The notes below the pieces were generated by a model. It did no database searches. It saw only the letters and a program-made list of their open reading frames with translations, and was not told the DNA's origin. A stretch of DNA of 64,000 bases from Paenibacillus sp. GM2 (GTDB lineage: Bacteria; Bacillota; Bacilli; Paenibacillales; Paenibacillaceae): assembly GCF_900069005.2 (NCBI RefSeq), contig NZ_LN831279.1, positions 652,804 through 716,803 on the forward strand, given 5' to 3'. The translations under genes and the position numbers were made by a program. This document shows, piece by piece, positions 51,771 to 64,000 of this stretch; position 1 is the stretch's first letter; the number at the start of each line of letters is the position of its first letter.

Positions 51771-52934
51771 ATGAATCCTTGGATTTATGTTATGGTCAGT
51801 GTAGCTGTTGCTGCTTTCGTCGGCGGTATCACAAACCATTTCGCAATCAAAATGTTATTCCATCCGAGAAAGAAGATGATGATCGGTCGATTTCGCGTCC
51901 CGTTTACCCCGGGATTAATACCGAAGCGTAGAGAGGATATCGCACAATCGCTCGGGAATGTCGTTGCCGATTATTTAGTGACTTCGGAAGGTCTGCAGGA
52001 TATGGTGCTCCGTCCCACCTTCAAGCAGAAGGTAGAGGATTATTTGCGGGCGCTTCTCTATAAATGGGCGCAAAGTCCACTCACCTTGAAAGAGGCTGCT
52101 TTAACCGTGTGGGAGGAGGAAAAGTGGGAAGCGATCAAGCTGAAGCTTACCGGCACAACCAACGCGGTTCTTGAGCGTGGGATGGATTGGTTATGGGATC
52201 AATATGGTCTGGGTGACAAGCCGCTCAAGGAGATGATCCCTGGCTGGACAGAGGAGAATCGGGAGCGCTGGAGCGAGATAGCTGCGGAAGCTCTGCTGCG
52301 CACAATTGAAGAGGAACTGCTCTCTGCCGGAGGTCAGCGGATGCTGTCTAAGATGGCGGCCGGCTTGGCCGATCAGGCTGGAGGATTCCTGGGAACCATG
52401 GCAGCGATCTTTATGGACGAAGATAAGATGGTGCGCAAGCTGACCCCTGCTCTAGTCCGTGCTCTACGGGGGGATGAGACGAGGGCGAAGGTAGCGAGAG
52501 CGATTAAGGACAAGCTGGAGGAATATGCTGAGAAGCCGGTCAACGAGCTGTTGCAGCTATTAGCGGATGAAGAGGGCAAAGACTGGATCCTCTCACAGCT
52601 GCGGAGGCTGCCGCTGGATAAATGGATAAGCAAGGTCAAGGAATTGAAGGTATCATCCTTGCTGGCTTCCTGGGAGCCTCAACTGGAGCAAGCGATCCCC
52701 GGCTTTACAGACCGCATGCTCAGAGGGATCGTTCGTGGGATTCCGGTAGTGATTACGGCTATTCAATTGCCTAAGCTGGTGCATGAGCAAGTGCAGAAAT
52801 TCCCGATTGAATTGTTGGAGGAAGTCATTCTTAGCGTCTCCGGCAAGGAATTCCGCGCAATTACTTGGCTGGGTGTGGTCCTTGGGGGAATGATCGGCTT
52901 GGTGCAATCTTTGTTCATGTTGTGGTGGCGGTAG
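51771..52934 (+). CDS. yheB: DUF445 family membrane protein, YheB-like
   Basis: 387 residues behind AAGGTAGGTATTGAG. Membrane helices lie at both ends (WIYVMVSVAVAAFVGGITNH at 4-23, and ITWLGVVLGGMIGLVQSLFM near the C-terminus), joined by a long helical domain; FHPRKKMMIGRFRVPFTPGL with IPKRREDIAQSLG is the most conserved family part. In B. subtilis yheB is beside yheC and yheD, as here. Function unknown; a role in the membrane or in sporulation is possible. Separated from yheA by 130 bases. Confidence 0.92.
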   Translation: MNPWIYVMVSVAVAAFVGGITNHFAIKMLFHPRKKMMIGRFRVPFTPGLIPKRREDIAQSLGNVVADYLVTSEGLQDMVLRPTFKQKVEDYLRALLYKWAQSPLTLKEAALTVWEEEKWEAIKLKLTGTTNAVLERGMDWLWDQYGLGDKPLKEMIPGWTEENRERWSEIAAEALLRTIEEELLSAGGQRMLSKMAAGLADQAGGFLGTMAAIFMDEDKMVRKLTPALVRALRGDETRAKVARAIKDKLEEYAEKPVNELLQLLADEEGKDWILSQLRRLPLDKWISKVKELKVSSLLASWEPQLEQAIPGFTDRMLRGIVRGIPVVITAIQLPKLVHEQVQKFPIELLEEVILSVSGKEFRAITWLGVVLGGMIGLVQSLFMLWWR

Positions 52935-53063
52935 CCAGGTTGCTTAAGGAACCTGGCTTCAAGGGAACCGATCCTATTGCGCAGGTATGAAAAGTGGCGG
53001 GTCCCCCGTGAATCGGTTATTATGGTTTGGAGTCTGTTCACAAAATTTCAGGAGGACATAGAA

Positions 53064-53414
53064 ATGAATATTTATGATAAAGCGAATGAATTAGCGAATT
53101 CATTGAGAGAGAGTCAGGAGGTTGCGGATATCAAGTCAGCGATGAAGCTGATCGACCTGGATCTGGATAGCAAGCGGATGCTGGACGAGTTCCGCGCACA
53201 GCAAAATGCAATGCAGCAGCGGATGATGTCCGGGGATATGCCATCCCAGGAAGAGATGGGGCAGATGGAGAAGCAATTCGAGAGCCTTAGCCTTAACCTC
53301 AATATTCGTCGCTTGTTCGACGCCGAGCGCCGCTTGAGCGTTATTATTCAGGACGTAAACAAGATCATTACTGACAGCCTGCAAGACCTGTACGGTCCAT
53401 CAATCCAAGGCTAG
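53064..53414 (+). CDS. yheA: YlbF/YmcA family protein, YheA-like
   Basis: 116 residues behind AGGAGG. Helical protein with NIYDKANELANSLRESQEVA, a central Met/Gln-rich loop (QQNAMQQRMMSGDMPSQEEM) and LNLNIRRLFDAERRLSVIIQ with a long coiled coil. The YlbF/YmcA group influences biofilm, competence and sporulation through an Rny-associated complex in B. subtilis; YheA is a paralogue of unknown role. Adjacent to yheB, same strand. Cytoplasmic. Confidence 0.92.
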   Translation: MNIYDKANELANSLRESQEVADIKSAMKLIDLDLDSKRMLDEFRAQQNAMQQRMMSGDMPSQEEMGQMEKQFESLSLNLNIRRLFDAERRLSVIIQDVNKIITDSLQDLYGPSIQG

Positions 53415-53440
53415 AGGAACTAAATAAATCGAGCCTATTG

Positions 53441-53652
53441 CGAGTTCAAAAAAGTTGGTTTTTCAGTATCGAGAAATTGGATGAAGCTGGGGATTGAGGA
53501 GCGTAGCGTAGGGAAAGCGGTGTGAGCACCTGAGGTGTTTCCGCAGGAAACATGACTTCTTAGGCATTCGCTTAGCCCGGCCGAATTCAAGAGTCGATAT
53601 CGAATCGGCTTCCAGTGTTTCTTCGTGATCAAAAGCGACTTTTTGAACAACC
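53441..53652. repeat. Dispersed long repeat, copy B
   Basis: Ends GAGTTCAAAAAAG and CTTTTTGAACAACC are near inverted repeats. The first 70 bases (for example AAATTGGATGAAGCTGGGGA and GGAGCGTAGCGTAGGG) match copy A on the other strand; GTGTGAGCACCTGAGG is shared too. No gene inside. It occupies most of the gap after yheA. Confidence 0.78.
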
Positions 53653-53754
53653 TATCATATTGTTGGAACCTTCTTCATAGAGTAGATATATAGATTCCAT
53701 GTACGAGCTGATGGAACATCGTCTATTCCAAGAAATGAAGGAGTTGTAGCTAAG

Positions 53755-54048
53755 ATGAAAGTTGTCAAGAAGAAGAGCAAGTGGAAGCATGCCGTGTATT
53801 TGATCCTAGCCTTGGCTATGCTGGTATATGCCATTCCCCTGATTAAATTCCAGCCGGGCGGGGATTTTGTATCCTGGTTCGGAATAGTCTGGGCAGTGTT
53901 TGCCCTATTAATTATTGGAGCGCATTTGCATTTCCTGCTTGGTGTGAATGAGGAGAAGCAGCGGGCCCTGGATGCTGCCCGCCGCGCCAAACTAAGCGAG
54001 TGGCAGGGCAAGTGGGGCACTACGGAGCGACAGAATCATAGCATGTAA
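53755..54048 (+). CDS. Small two-helix membrane protein
   Basis: 97 residues behind GGAGTTGTAGCTAAG. Two hydrophobic helices (HAVYLILALAMLVYAIPLI and IVWAVFALLIIGAHLHFLL) and a basic/acidic C-terminal tail EEKQRALDAARRAKLSEWQG. I do not recognise the family; the layout resembles small YheA-downstream membrane proteins in Bacillota, but I cannot name one. Independent of the galactoside operon, from which it is separated by a terminator. Confidence 0.75.
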   Translation: MKVVKKKSKWKHAVYLILALAMLVYAIPLIKFQPGGDFVSWFGIVWAVFALLIIGAHLHFLLGVNEEKQRALDAARRAKLSEWQGKWGTTERQNHSM

Positions 54049-54070
54049 ATGATTATATTTAAACAGCAAG

Positions 54071-54117
54071 CGCGAATCTTCCGGTTCAAATCGAACGGGG
54101 AGGCTCGCGTTTTTTTC
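54071..54117 (+). terminator. Rho-independent terminator
   Basis: CGCGA and TCGCG (with internal CCGGTTC/GAACGGGG-type pairing) followed by seven T after the small membrane protein gene. Confidence 0.85.
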
Positions 54118-54192
54118 TTGGGAATACGGTTGCCTTTTCGACGAGTGATTTAACGGTAATCCAAGAATTCTATTAATGATAGCTATATTCAC

Positions 54193-54217
54193 TAGTAAAA
54201 AAGTTTAGTTTTTACTA
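54193..54217. promoter_or_regulatory. Putative operator of the galactoside operon
   Basis: TAGTAAAAA (54193-54201) and TTTTTACTA (54209-54217) form an inverted repeat. Related words occur at about 54315 (TTTTTACTGATAAAAA), inside the promoter spacer (TTTTTACTAAAA) and at 54433 (TTTTTAGTAA), suggesting several sites for one regulator. Confidence 0.5.
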
Positions 54218-54333
54218 AATCCAATAAGACTTAAAAAGCCCTTTTATGTGAAAAAATAAGCAAATATCTCGTTTTAAATGGATTTACAGGCAAATTAAGG
54301 ATGAATTACGATTATTTTTACTGATAAAAATTG

Positions 54334-54363
54334 TTGACTTTTTACTAAAATTAAAAATATAAT
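54334..54363 (+). promoter_or_regulatory. Sigma-A promoter of the galactoside operon
   Basis: TTGACT at 54334-54339 and TATAAT at 54358-54363, 18-base spacer. The spacer contains the TTTTTACTAAAA word. The leader to the first gene is about 215 bases. Confidence 0.85.
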
Positions 54364-54446
54364 GAAAAAAAAAGAAATGCTCCACTTGGATAAGAAGGGA
54401 AGAAGCTGTAGTGTGAAGCGATATTCAGTCTTATTTTTAGTAATTT

Positions 54447-54460
54447 CGAATGCGCTTTCA
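54447..54460 (-). promoter_or_regulatory. cre-like box downstream of the promoter
   Basis: On the minus strand TGAAAGCGCATTCG fits the CcpA consensus except for the last position. Located about 80 bases after the predicted start site, it would block elongation under glucose. Confidence 0.65.
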
Positions 54461-54585
54461 TATCAAAGAATTCCAGGGGGTGCCTACAGCAAACTTAGAA
54501 TAGGCGATTCATAACATCTTTATGTAGCGGGATCGGGATTCAGCGTAGTCTTAAGATTTGGAACACCATTTTAGGGGGGGCTTTT

Positions 54586-55818
54586 ATGCTGAAAGCAAAG
54601 GGGAAATTATTATTTATCGTTATGTTGCTAGTCGTTCTGTCTTTAACGGCTTGTGGTGGAGGAACGGGAAATAAGGCGGAGCAGGGCGGCAAGCAGACGA
54701 TTCGGTTTGCAACTTGGGATTCTGAGGATAACTTGACGCTGCAGCAAGAACTGATCGATAAGTTTAATGAGCAACATCCTGATATTCAAGTGAACCTGGA
54801 GGCTTACGGCAGTGATTATGACACGAAGATTACCGCTGGTATGGGAGCCAAGGATGCTCCGGATGTGATGTATATGTGGAATTACCCGACCTATAAAGAT
54901 GCATTGGAGCCTTTGGACGCTTATATCGAGAAGGAAGGCAGCGACTTTAAGGATAATTTCTATGAGACGCTGTGGAACTACAACTCGGCAGATGATCAAA
55001 TCCTGGGCCTGCCGGTCGGCTATACTACACATGTCGTCTACTATAACAAGGATTTGTTCGATGCGGCGGGCGTTCCGTATCCGCAGGACGGATGGACTTG
55101 GGAAGATCTGCAGGCAGATGCCAAGAAATTGACTGATGATGCGGAGAGTATCAGCGGATTTGCCTTCTCAGGCAAGCCTGATCCTTATGATTACGAGATG
55201 TTCCTATGGGGGAACGGCGCATCCTATGTGGATGATCAAGGCAACCTTGAAGGGAATTTGAATAGTCCCAAATCTGTTGAAGTGCTAACTATGTTCCAGA
55301 ATATGCTTAAGGAAGGATACGCGATTACCACCGAAGGCTCGGGAGCAACGGAGATGAAGTCAGGCAAGGTAGCCATGTTCACAAATGGAGCCTGGTCGCT
55401 CGGCAGCCTGCGTGAAGCGGGGATTAATTTCGGAGTCGTTGGATTGCCTAAGTTCAAAGATGGAAGCGCTGTCAGCATCGTGTCTTCCTCAGGAATTTCG
55501 ATGTCGAAGGAATCGAGCAAAAAGGATGCAGCCTGGGAGTTCATTAAATTCTGGACGAGCGAAGAAGCCAATAAGGCGCGTATTGATTATGAACTGCCTG
55601 TGCTTAAGAGCGTAGTGGAGAGCGAGAATTTGCAGAATGATGAGCTGAAGAAAGTATTCTATCACATGCTTGAGATGAGTGAGAAATATACACCAGCTTC
55701 ATTTAAAGTGGATAACTGGAGTGAAATCTCCGAGCGTCTGGAACTGGCGTTTGAGTCGATCTTTAATCCGAGTACTTTGATGGATCCGAAGGCTGTGCTG
55801 GATGATGCCGCTCAGTAA
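54586..55818 (+). CDS. Sugar ABC transporter substrate-binding lipoprotein
   Basis: 410 residues behind AGGGGGGG. Lipoprotein signal with lipobox LTAC (Cys23). Extracellular solute-binding family 1 pattern: IRFATWDSEDNLTLQQELID, DVMYMWNYPTYKDALEPLDA, GLPVGYTTHVVYYNKDLF, AAGVPYPQDGWTWEDLQ and GKVAMFTNGAWSLGSLREAG. It captures an oligosaccharide outside the membrane for the two permeases that follow. The adjoining beta-galactosidase suggests galactosides. No ATPase gene is in the operon, so a shared MsmX-type ATPase is expected. Confidence 0.93.
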   Translation: MLKAKGKLLFIVMLLVVLSLTACGGGTGNKAEQGGKQTIRFATWDSEDNLTLQQELIDKFNEQHPDIQVNLEAYGSDYDTKITAGMGAKDAPDVMYMWNYPTYKDALEPLDAYIEKEGSDFKDNFYETLWNYNSADDQILGLPVGYTTHVVYYNKDLFDAAGVPYPQDGWTWEDLQADAKKLTDDAESISGFAFSGKPDPYDYEMFLWGNGASYVDDQGNLEGNLNSPKSVEVLTMFQNMLKEGYAITTEGSGATEMKSGKVAMFTNGAWSLGSLREAGINFGVVGLPKFKDGSAVSIVSSSGISMSKESSKKDAAWEFIKFWTSEEANKARIDYELPVLKSVVESENLQNDELKKVFYHMLEMSEKYTPASFKVDNWSEISERLELAFESIFNPSTLMDPKAVLDDAAQ

Positions 55819-55952
55819 TTTATTATGGAATGACCTCGATTAAGAGATGGAATGAATGTGGGGGCGATAAGGCTGTCGTCTCCCTCCTTTCCTATCATCA
55901 TCACCCGCTCAGGGATATGCTATCAGACTAAGAGGAAAGTCGGAGGTTAGCT

Positions 55953-56894
55953 ATGGAACAAGCAGCCAAAAGCTATAAACGAGCCCGCAAATTAGCAAAA
56001 TGGACTCCTTATTTATTTATATCGCCCTGGATCGTCGGGATCTTGCTGTTTACGGTTGGACCGTTAGTATTTTCGTTAATCATGAGCTTCTTCAATTGGC
56101 CTGTCACCTCCAAGCCAACGTTTATCGGGCTTGGCAACTATTCCAAGATGTTTACGGATGACCCTCAGTTCTATAAATCATTGTGGATTACATTGAAGTT
56201 CGCCATCTTCTATGTCCCGCTCAGCCTGGGCATCTCGTTGATACTGGCCCTGCTCATTACACAGAATGTGAAAGGGGTCAAAATATTCCGCACCATCTTT
56301 TATCTGCCTGCCGTTGTGTCCGGGGTTGCTGTCTCGATTATTTGGGGCTGGATATTCAACACCAAATACGGGATTTTAAACTACGCGTTGTCTTTGCTCG
56401 GATTGGAAGGGCCGAAATGGCTGGTTGATCCGAACAGCGCGATTATCTCCATCGTCATTGCCAGCGCCTGGGGTGTCGGAACGATGATGTTGATCTTCTA
56501 TACGAATATAAAAGGCATTTCGCCGGATTTATATGAATCGGCAGCGATTGACGGAGCGGGGCCGTTCCGGCAGTTCTGGAGCATTACCTTGCCGCTGATT
56601 ACGCCAACGCTATTTTTCAACTTGATTACATCCACGATTTCCGCATTGCAGCAATTGACGCTGGTCCTGCTTCTAACCAATGGCGGGCCGCTCAAATCGA
56701 CTTATTTCTATGGACTGTTCGTGTACAATAATGCGTTCAAGCACCATAAGCTTGGTTACGCCAGTGCGAACGCCTGGTTTATGTTCATCATCATTTTATT
56801 GTTAACAGCATTGATCTTCAGATCTTCCTCTGTATGGGTGTTCTATGAGAATGAAGTGAAGAATAAGCCTGCGCGGGGAGGAAAGGGCAAATGA
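55953..56894 (+). CDS. Sugar ABC transporter permease (MalF/UgpA type)
   Basis: 313 residues behind GAGGAAAGTCGGAGG. Six membrane helices; PYLFISPWIVGILLFTVGPL at the N-terminus, the central KIFRTIFYLPAVVSGVAVSI and the EAA loop DLYESAAIDGAGPFRQFWSI with TLPLI. The end overlaps the start of the second permease by four bases. Together the two form the channel of a carbohydrate importer. Located 134 bases after the lipoprotein gene in the same operon. Cytoplasmic membrane. Confidence 0.93.
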   Translation: MEQAAKSYKRARKLAKWTPYLFISPWIVGILLFTVGPLVFSLIMSFFNWPVTSKPTFIGLGNYSKMFTDDPQFYKSLWITLKFAIFYVPLSLGISLILALLITQNVKGVKIFRTIFYLPAVVSGVAVSIIWGWIFNTKYGILNYALSLLGLEGPKWLVDPNSAIISIVIASAWGVGTMMLIFYTNIKGISPDLYESAAIDGAGPFRQFWSITLPLITPTLFFNLITSTISALQQLTLVLLLTNGGPLKSTYFYGLFVYNNAFKHHKLGYASANAWFMFIIILLLTALIFRSSSVWVFYENEVKNKPARGGKGK

Positions 56895-57712
56895 AGACAT
56901 CAGCATGGTATAAGACGATCATCTATTCTCTACTTGTGTTGTTTTCGATCTACTTTCTGTTTCCTTTCATATGGATTGTGCTGACCGCGTTGAAAACAGA
57001 ATCCGAGGTGTATCAGTATCCGCTCGTGTTTTTTCCGGGTGGCTGGAGATTCTCCAACTTTGTTGATGCCTGGAATGCTCAGCCCTTCAGCAAATATTTG
57101 CTGAATTCGATCACGATTACGGTGCTGACAACCATTGGACAGATCATTTCCTGTTCGATGATCGCTTATGGTTTCTCCAGATATGAGTTCAAGTTCAAGA
57201 ATGGTCTATTCATCCTGCTATTGGCGACGATGATGATCCCTTGGGACGTTACAATGATTCCGCTTTACATGCAGTTCAATTTATTCGGCTGGATTAATAC
57301 CCTGAAGCCGCTGGTCATACCTGCCTTTTTCGGTTCGGCCTATTATGTATTCCTGCTGCGGCAATTTTTGATGGGCGTGCCTAAGGAACTGGAGCATGCA
57401 GCCAAGATTGACGGGGCTAATGACTTCCAGACATACTCCAGAATATTTGTGCCGATTATGAAAGCGCCGCTAACGCTGATTGCCGTCCTTAATATTCTTA
57501 GCGTCTGGAACGACTATCTCGGACCGCTCATCTTCTTGCAGGATCGCTCAAAGTATACGCTGGCACTAGGGCTGGCTGCGTTTAAAGGAGTTCATGAATT
57601 ACAGATCATTCCGATTATGTCGATTACGATACTAATGATTATTCCGCCGGTCATCGCCTTCTTGTTTGCACAGAAATATATAGTTGAAGGAATTAGCGGA
57701 GCGATTAAATAA
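56891..57712 (+). CDS. Sugar ABC transporter permease (MalG/UgpE type)
   Basis: 273 residues. Six helices; LFPFIWIVLTALKTESEVYQ at the start, LLATMMIPWDVTMIPLYMQF in the middle and the EAA loop LEHAAKIDGANDFQTYSRIF followed by VPIM. C-terminus FAQKYIVEGISGAIK with the usual GAIKG-like ending. Starts with an ATGA overlap. It lies directly before the beta-galactosidase gene (45 bases). Confidence 0.94.
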   Translation: MKTSAWYKTIIYSLLVLFSIYFLFPFIWIVLTALKTESEVYQYPLVFFPGGWRFSNFVDAWNAQPFSKYLLNSITITVLTTIGQIISCSMIAYGFSRYEFKFKNGLFILLLATMMIPWDVTMIPLYMQFNLFGWINTLKPLVIPAFFGSAYYVFLLRQFLMGVPKELEHAAKIDGANDFQTYSRIFVPIMKAPLTLIAVLNILSVWNDYLGPLIFLQDRSKYTLALGLAAFKGVHELQIIPIMSITILMIIPPVIAFLFAQKYIVEGISGAIK

Positions 57713-60847
<3,135 letters not shown>

Positions 60848-60851
60848 GGCG

Positions 60852-62549
60852 ATGAACATCAATATTGCGGACATTCCGTTCAGCCGTTACGGATCATACT
60901 TTGCGTTCTCCCTGGATCGGAAGAACGGTCAGCTGATGCTGCGGGATCTGCATGGTGGAGATGAGGCGCCAAGCAATATATTTGAGGTTCGTCTTATGCA
61001 GAATGGCGTGCCGGTGGCTTATGATCTGGATGTAACAGAGACGAGGCTTCGCCTCGTCCATCGCGATCAGCCAGAACAATGGGCAGAGCTATGCTTTAGT
61101 GATGAAGATGTTATTCGCGGCATGATGAATGGAGTATCCTTACAGCTAATAGCGCACAAGTCGCGTTATGATAGTCTTATGCCTTACAGGGAGAAGCAAT
61201 GGGAGTACCATCTATATACGAAGGAAATCAAGCTGATGTTTACGCTGCTTCAGGGAGAGGTTGAGGTAGATGCACCCTGGAGTACGGTGGGCAATGAGCG
61301 TATATCCATTACGTTCAATCCGAACGGCGGGGGAAGCAGCTTTGCGATCGAGAGCTATAAGACAGTCTGGATGAGACGAGAGTATGATGACTATCCTGCG
61401 GCGTATGAGCGGGTAAAACAGCATTATGCGCAGTGGCTGCAGCAGATGGCAGTTGTACCGGAGCGGTTCGAGCCATCGCGCCAATTGGCTTCTTATATAA
61501 CATGGTCCTGTGTCGTGCATCCCGAAGGTCAGCTAACAGATTACGCAATGTATATGTCCAAGAACTGGATGTTTAATATTTGGAGCTGGGATAACTGCTT
61601 TAATGCCTTAATGCTGAGTAAGCAGCGGCCCGAGCTGGCGCTGGCTCAACTGGAGATATTTATAGCCCATCAGGATCAGAGCGGCATTTATGCGGACTTC
61701 ATTAATGATAAGTTCATTTCCTTCAATTGCTGCAAGCCGCCGATCCACGCTTGGGCTTTCACGCAGATGAGGCAGCAGAATGCCAAGTTCAATGAGCCAG
61801 CGCTTGTAGTCAGGATGTATGATAGCTTGAAGCGGGCGACGAATTATTGGCTGGAACATCGCCGCAGCGATGCTCGTTATCTGCCGGTGTACAATCATGG
61901 CAATGACTCGGGCTGGGATAATGCTTCGATCTTCCACGATGGGGTTCCGGTCGAGTCGCCTGATCTGGCAGCTCATCTGATCCGCCAGATCGATATATTA
62001 AGCGATATGGCGGTTGAGCTAGGTCTCATAGACGAAGCGAAAAAATGGAGCAAGATGGCCGATGAGTTGTACGATCTGCTTATGGAGCGCTTGTATGTGG
62101 GAGGCACCTTCGTTGCCAGATATGCTCCGGAGGACCGGATTATCGAACATCAGGACAGCCTGATTCTGTTGATGCCGCTTGTGATTGGCTACAGGCTGCC
62201 GCCGGAACTAACCGACAGGCTGGTACGGATATTAGTTGAGAAATTCGAAGCTCCATACGGAATATGTACAGAGAGCATGGATAGTCCGCTTTATAAGGAC
62301 AATGGCTATTGGCTAGGTCCGATCTGGGCACCGGTCAGCTATTTGTTCATTGATGCACTTCAAAATAATGGATATAATGAACTTGCGGCAGCGTTGGCGC
62401 ATAAATTTATGGAACTGACACTTGTCGGCGGAATGGCGGAGAATTTCGATCCATTCAGCGGCAAAGGCCTGGTCGATCCTGCCTTTACTTGGACATCGAG
62501 TGTATTTCTGCTGTTAGCGGAACAGTTCGCTATGGCGGTGAATGAATAA
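60852..62549 (+). CDS. GH63/MGH1-like glycosidase
   Basis: 565 residues from ATG behind GGGGTGAGG. An N-terminal beta domain (to about 200) precedes an (alpha/alpha)6 barrel: MYMSKNWMFNIWSWDNCFNA (conserved Trp-Asp), LEHRRSDARYLPVYNHGNDS with GWDNASIF, and NGYWLGPIWAPVSYLFIDAL. These match the MGH1-like/GH63 group (alpha-glucosidase or mannosylglycerate hydrolase type). Candidate catalytic Asp and Glu are in WSWDN and ESMD, but the assignment is by pattern. No signal peptide, so cytoplasmic. With LacZ next to it, a two-step breakdown of a mixed oligosaccharide is possible. Confidence 0.85.
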   Translation: MNINIADIPFSRYGSYFAFSLDRKNGQLMLRDLHGGDEAPSNIFEVRLMQNGVPVAYDLDVTETRLRLVHRDQPEQWAELCFSDEDVIRGMMNGVSLQLIAHKSRYDSLMPYREKQWEYHLYTKEIKLMFTLLQGEVEVDAPWSTVGNERISITFNPNGGGSSFAIESYKTVWMRREYDDYPAAYERVKQHYAQWLQQMAVVPERFEPSRQLASYITWSCVVHPEGQLTDYAMYMSKNWMFNIWSWDNCFNALMLSKQRPELALAQLEIFIAHQDQSGIYADFINDKFISFNCCKPPIHAWAFTQMRQQNAKFNEPALVVRMYDSLKRATNYWLEHRRSDARYLPVYNHGNDSGWDNASIFHDGVPVESPDLAAHLIRQIDILSDMAVELGLIDEAKKWSKMADELYDLLMERLYVGGTFVARYAPEDRIIEHQDSLILLMPLVIGYRLPPELTDRLVRILVEKFEAPYGICTESMDSPLYKDNGYWLGPIWAPVSYLFIDALQNNGYNELAAALAHKFMELTLVGGMAENFDPFSGKGLVDPAFTWTSSVFLLLAEQFAMAVNE

Positions 62550-62551
62550 GG

Positions 62552-64000
<1,449 letters not shown>

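Overview
The window looks like a chromosomal stretch of a spore-forming, low-to-mid G+C Bacillota, most likely Paenibacillus. Reasons: strong AGGAGG-type ribosome-binding sites, catabolite (cre) boxes, a five-gene array of YheC/YheD spore-coat ATP-grasp proteins beside yheB and yheA, secreted polysaccharide enzymes, and many dispersed intergenic stem-loops. No rRNA, tRNA, insertion sequence or CRISPR array was seen.

Layout. 1-2.4 kb (minus): the end of a thiazole/oxazole-modified microcin (TOMM) biosynthesis cluster, comprising a partial YcaO cyclodehydratase and a ThiF-like maturation protein; the precursor peptide is not in the window. 2.7-8.3 kb: small housekeeping and accessory genes (cysteine hydrolase, membrane-anchored GH44-like glycosidase, GNAT with an apparent ATT start, DUF4180, YgbA-like Cys-rich protein, VOC protein). 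8.7-11.3 kb: a three-gene SsuABC-type ABC importer. 11.5-15.2 kb: AraC regulator, ADP-ribosylglycohydrolase, inositol-phosphatase family protein. 15.4-20.2 kb (minus): a MacB/FtsX-type ABC export system and a two-component system; both transcription units carry the same direct repeat in front of their promoters, so they probably form one regulon. 20.6-35.9 kb: an accessory region rich in GNAT acetyltransferases and in decayed genes, holding also udk, fusB with an attenuator-like leader, a secreted CE4 deacetylase under a perfect cre box, PPOX, DinB, RDD and HpaB-family genes. 35.9-44.8 kb: OatA-like O-acyltransferase, two small exported or membrane proteins upstream of a second two-component system, a MarR-pirin pair, a NusG-II protein and a HAD phosphatase.

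44.8-53.4 kb: five YheC/YheD ATP-grasp paralogues plus one GNAT on the minus strand, divergent from yheB and yheA. 54.3-64 kb: a galactoside utilisation operon (binding lipoprotein, two permeases, GH2 beta-galactosidase, GH63-like glycosidase, EamA exporter, LacI regulator) behind a clear promoter with AT-rich operator-like repeats and a cre box. The LacI gene is cut at the window end by 19 bases nearly identical to a Tn5/Nextera adapter, so that end is probably an assembly artefact.

Best leads for novelty: the ATP-grasp array, the fusB leader peptide and nested hairpins, the seven-copy stem-loop family with a conserved core and left flank, the 210-290 bp dispersed repeat, and the shared response-regulator boxes.
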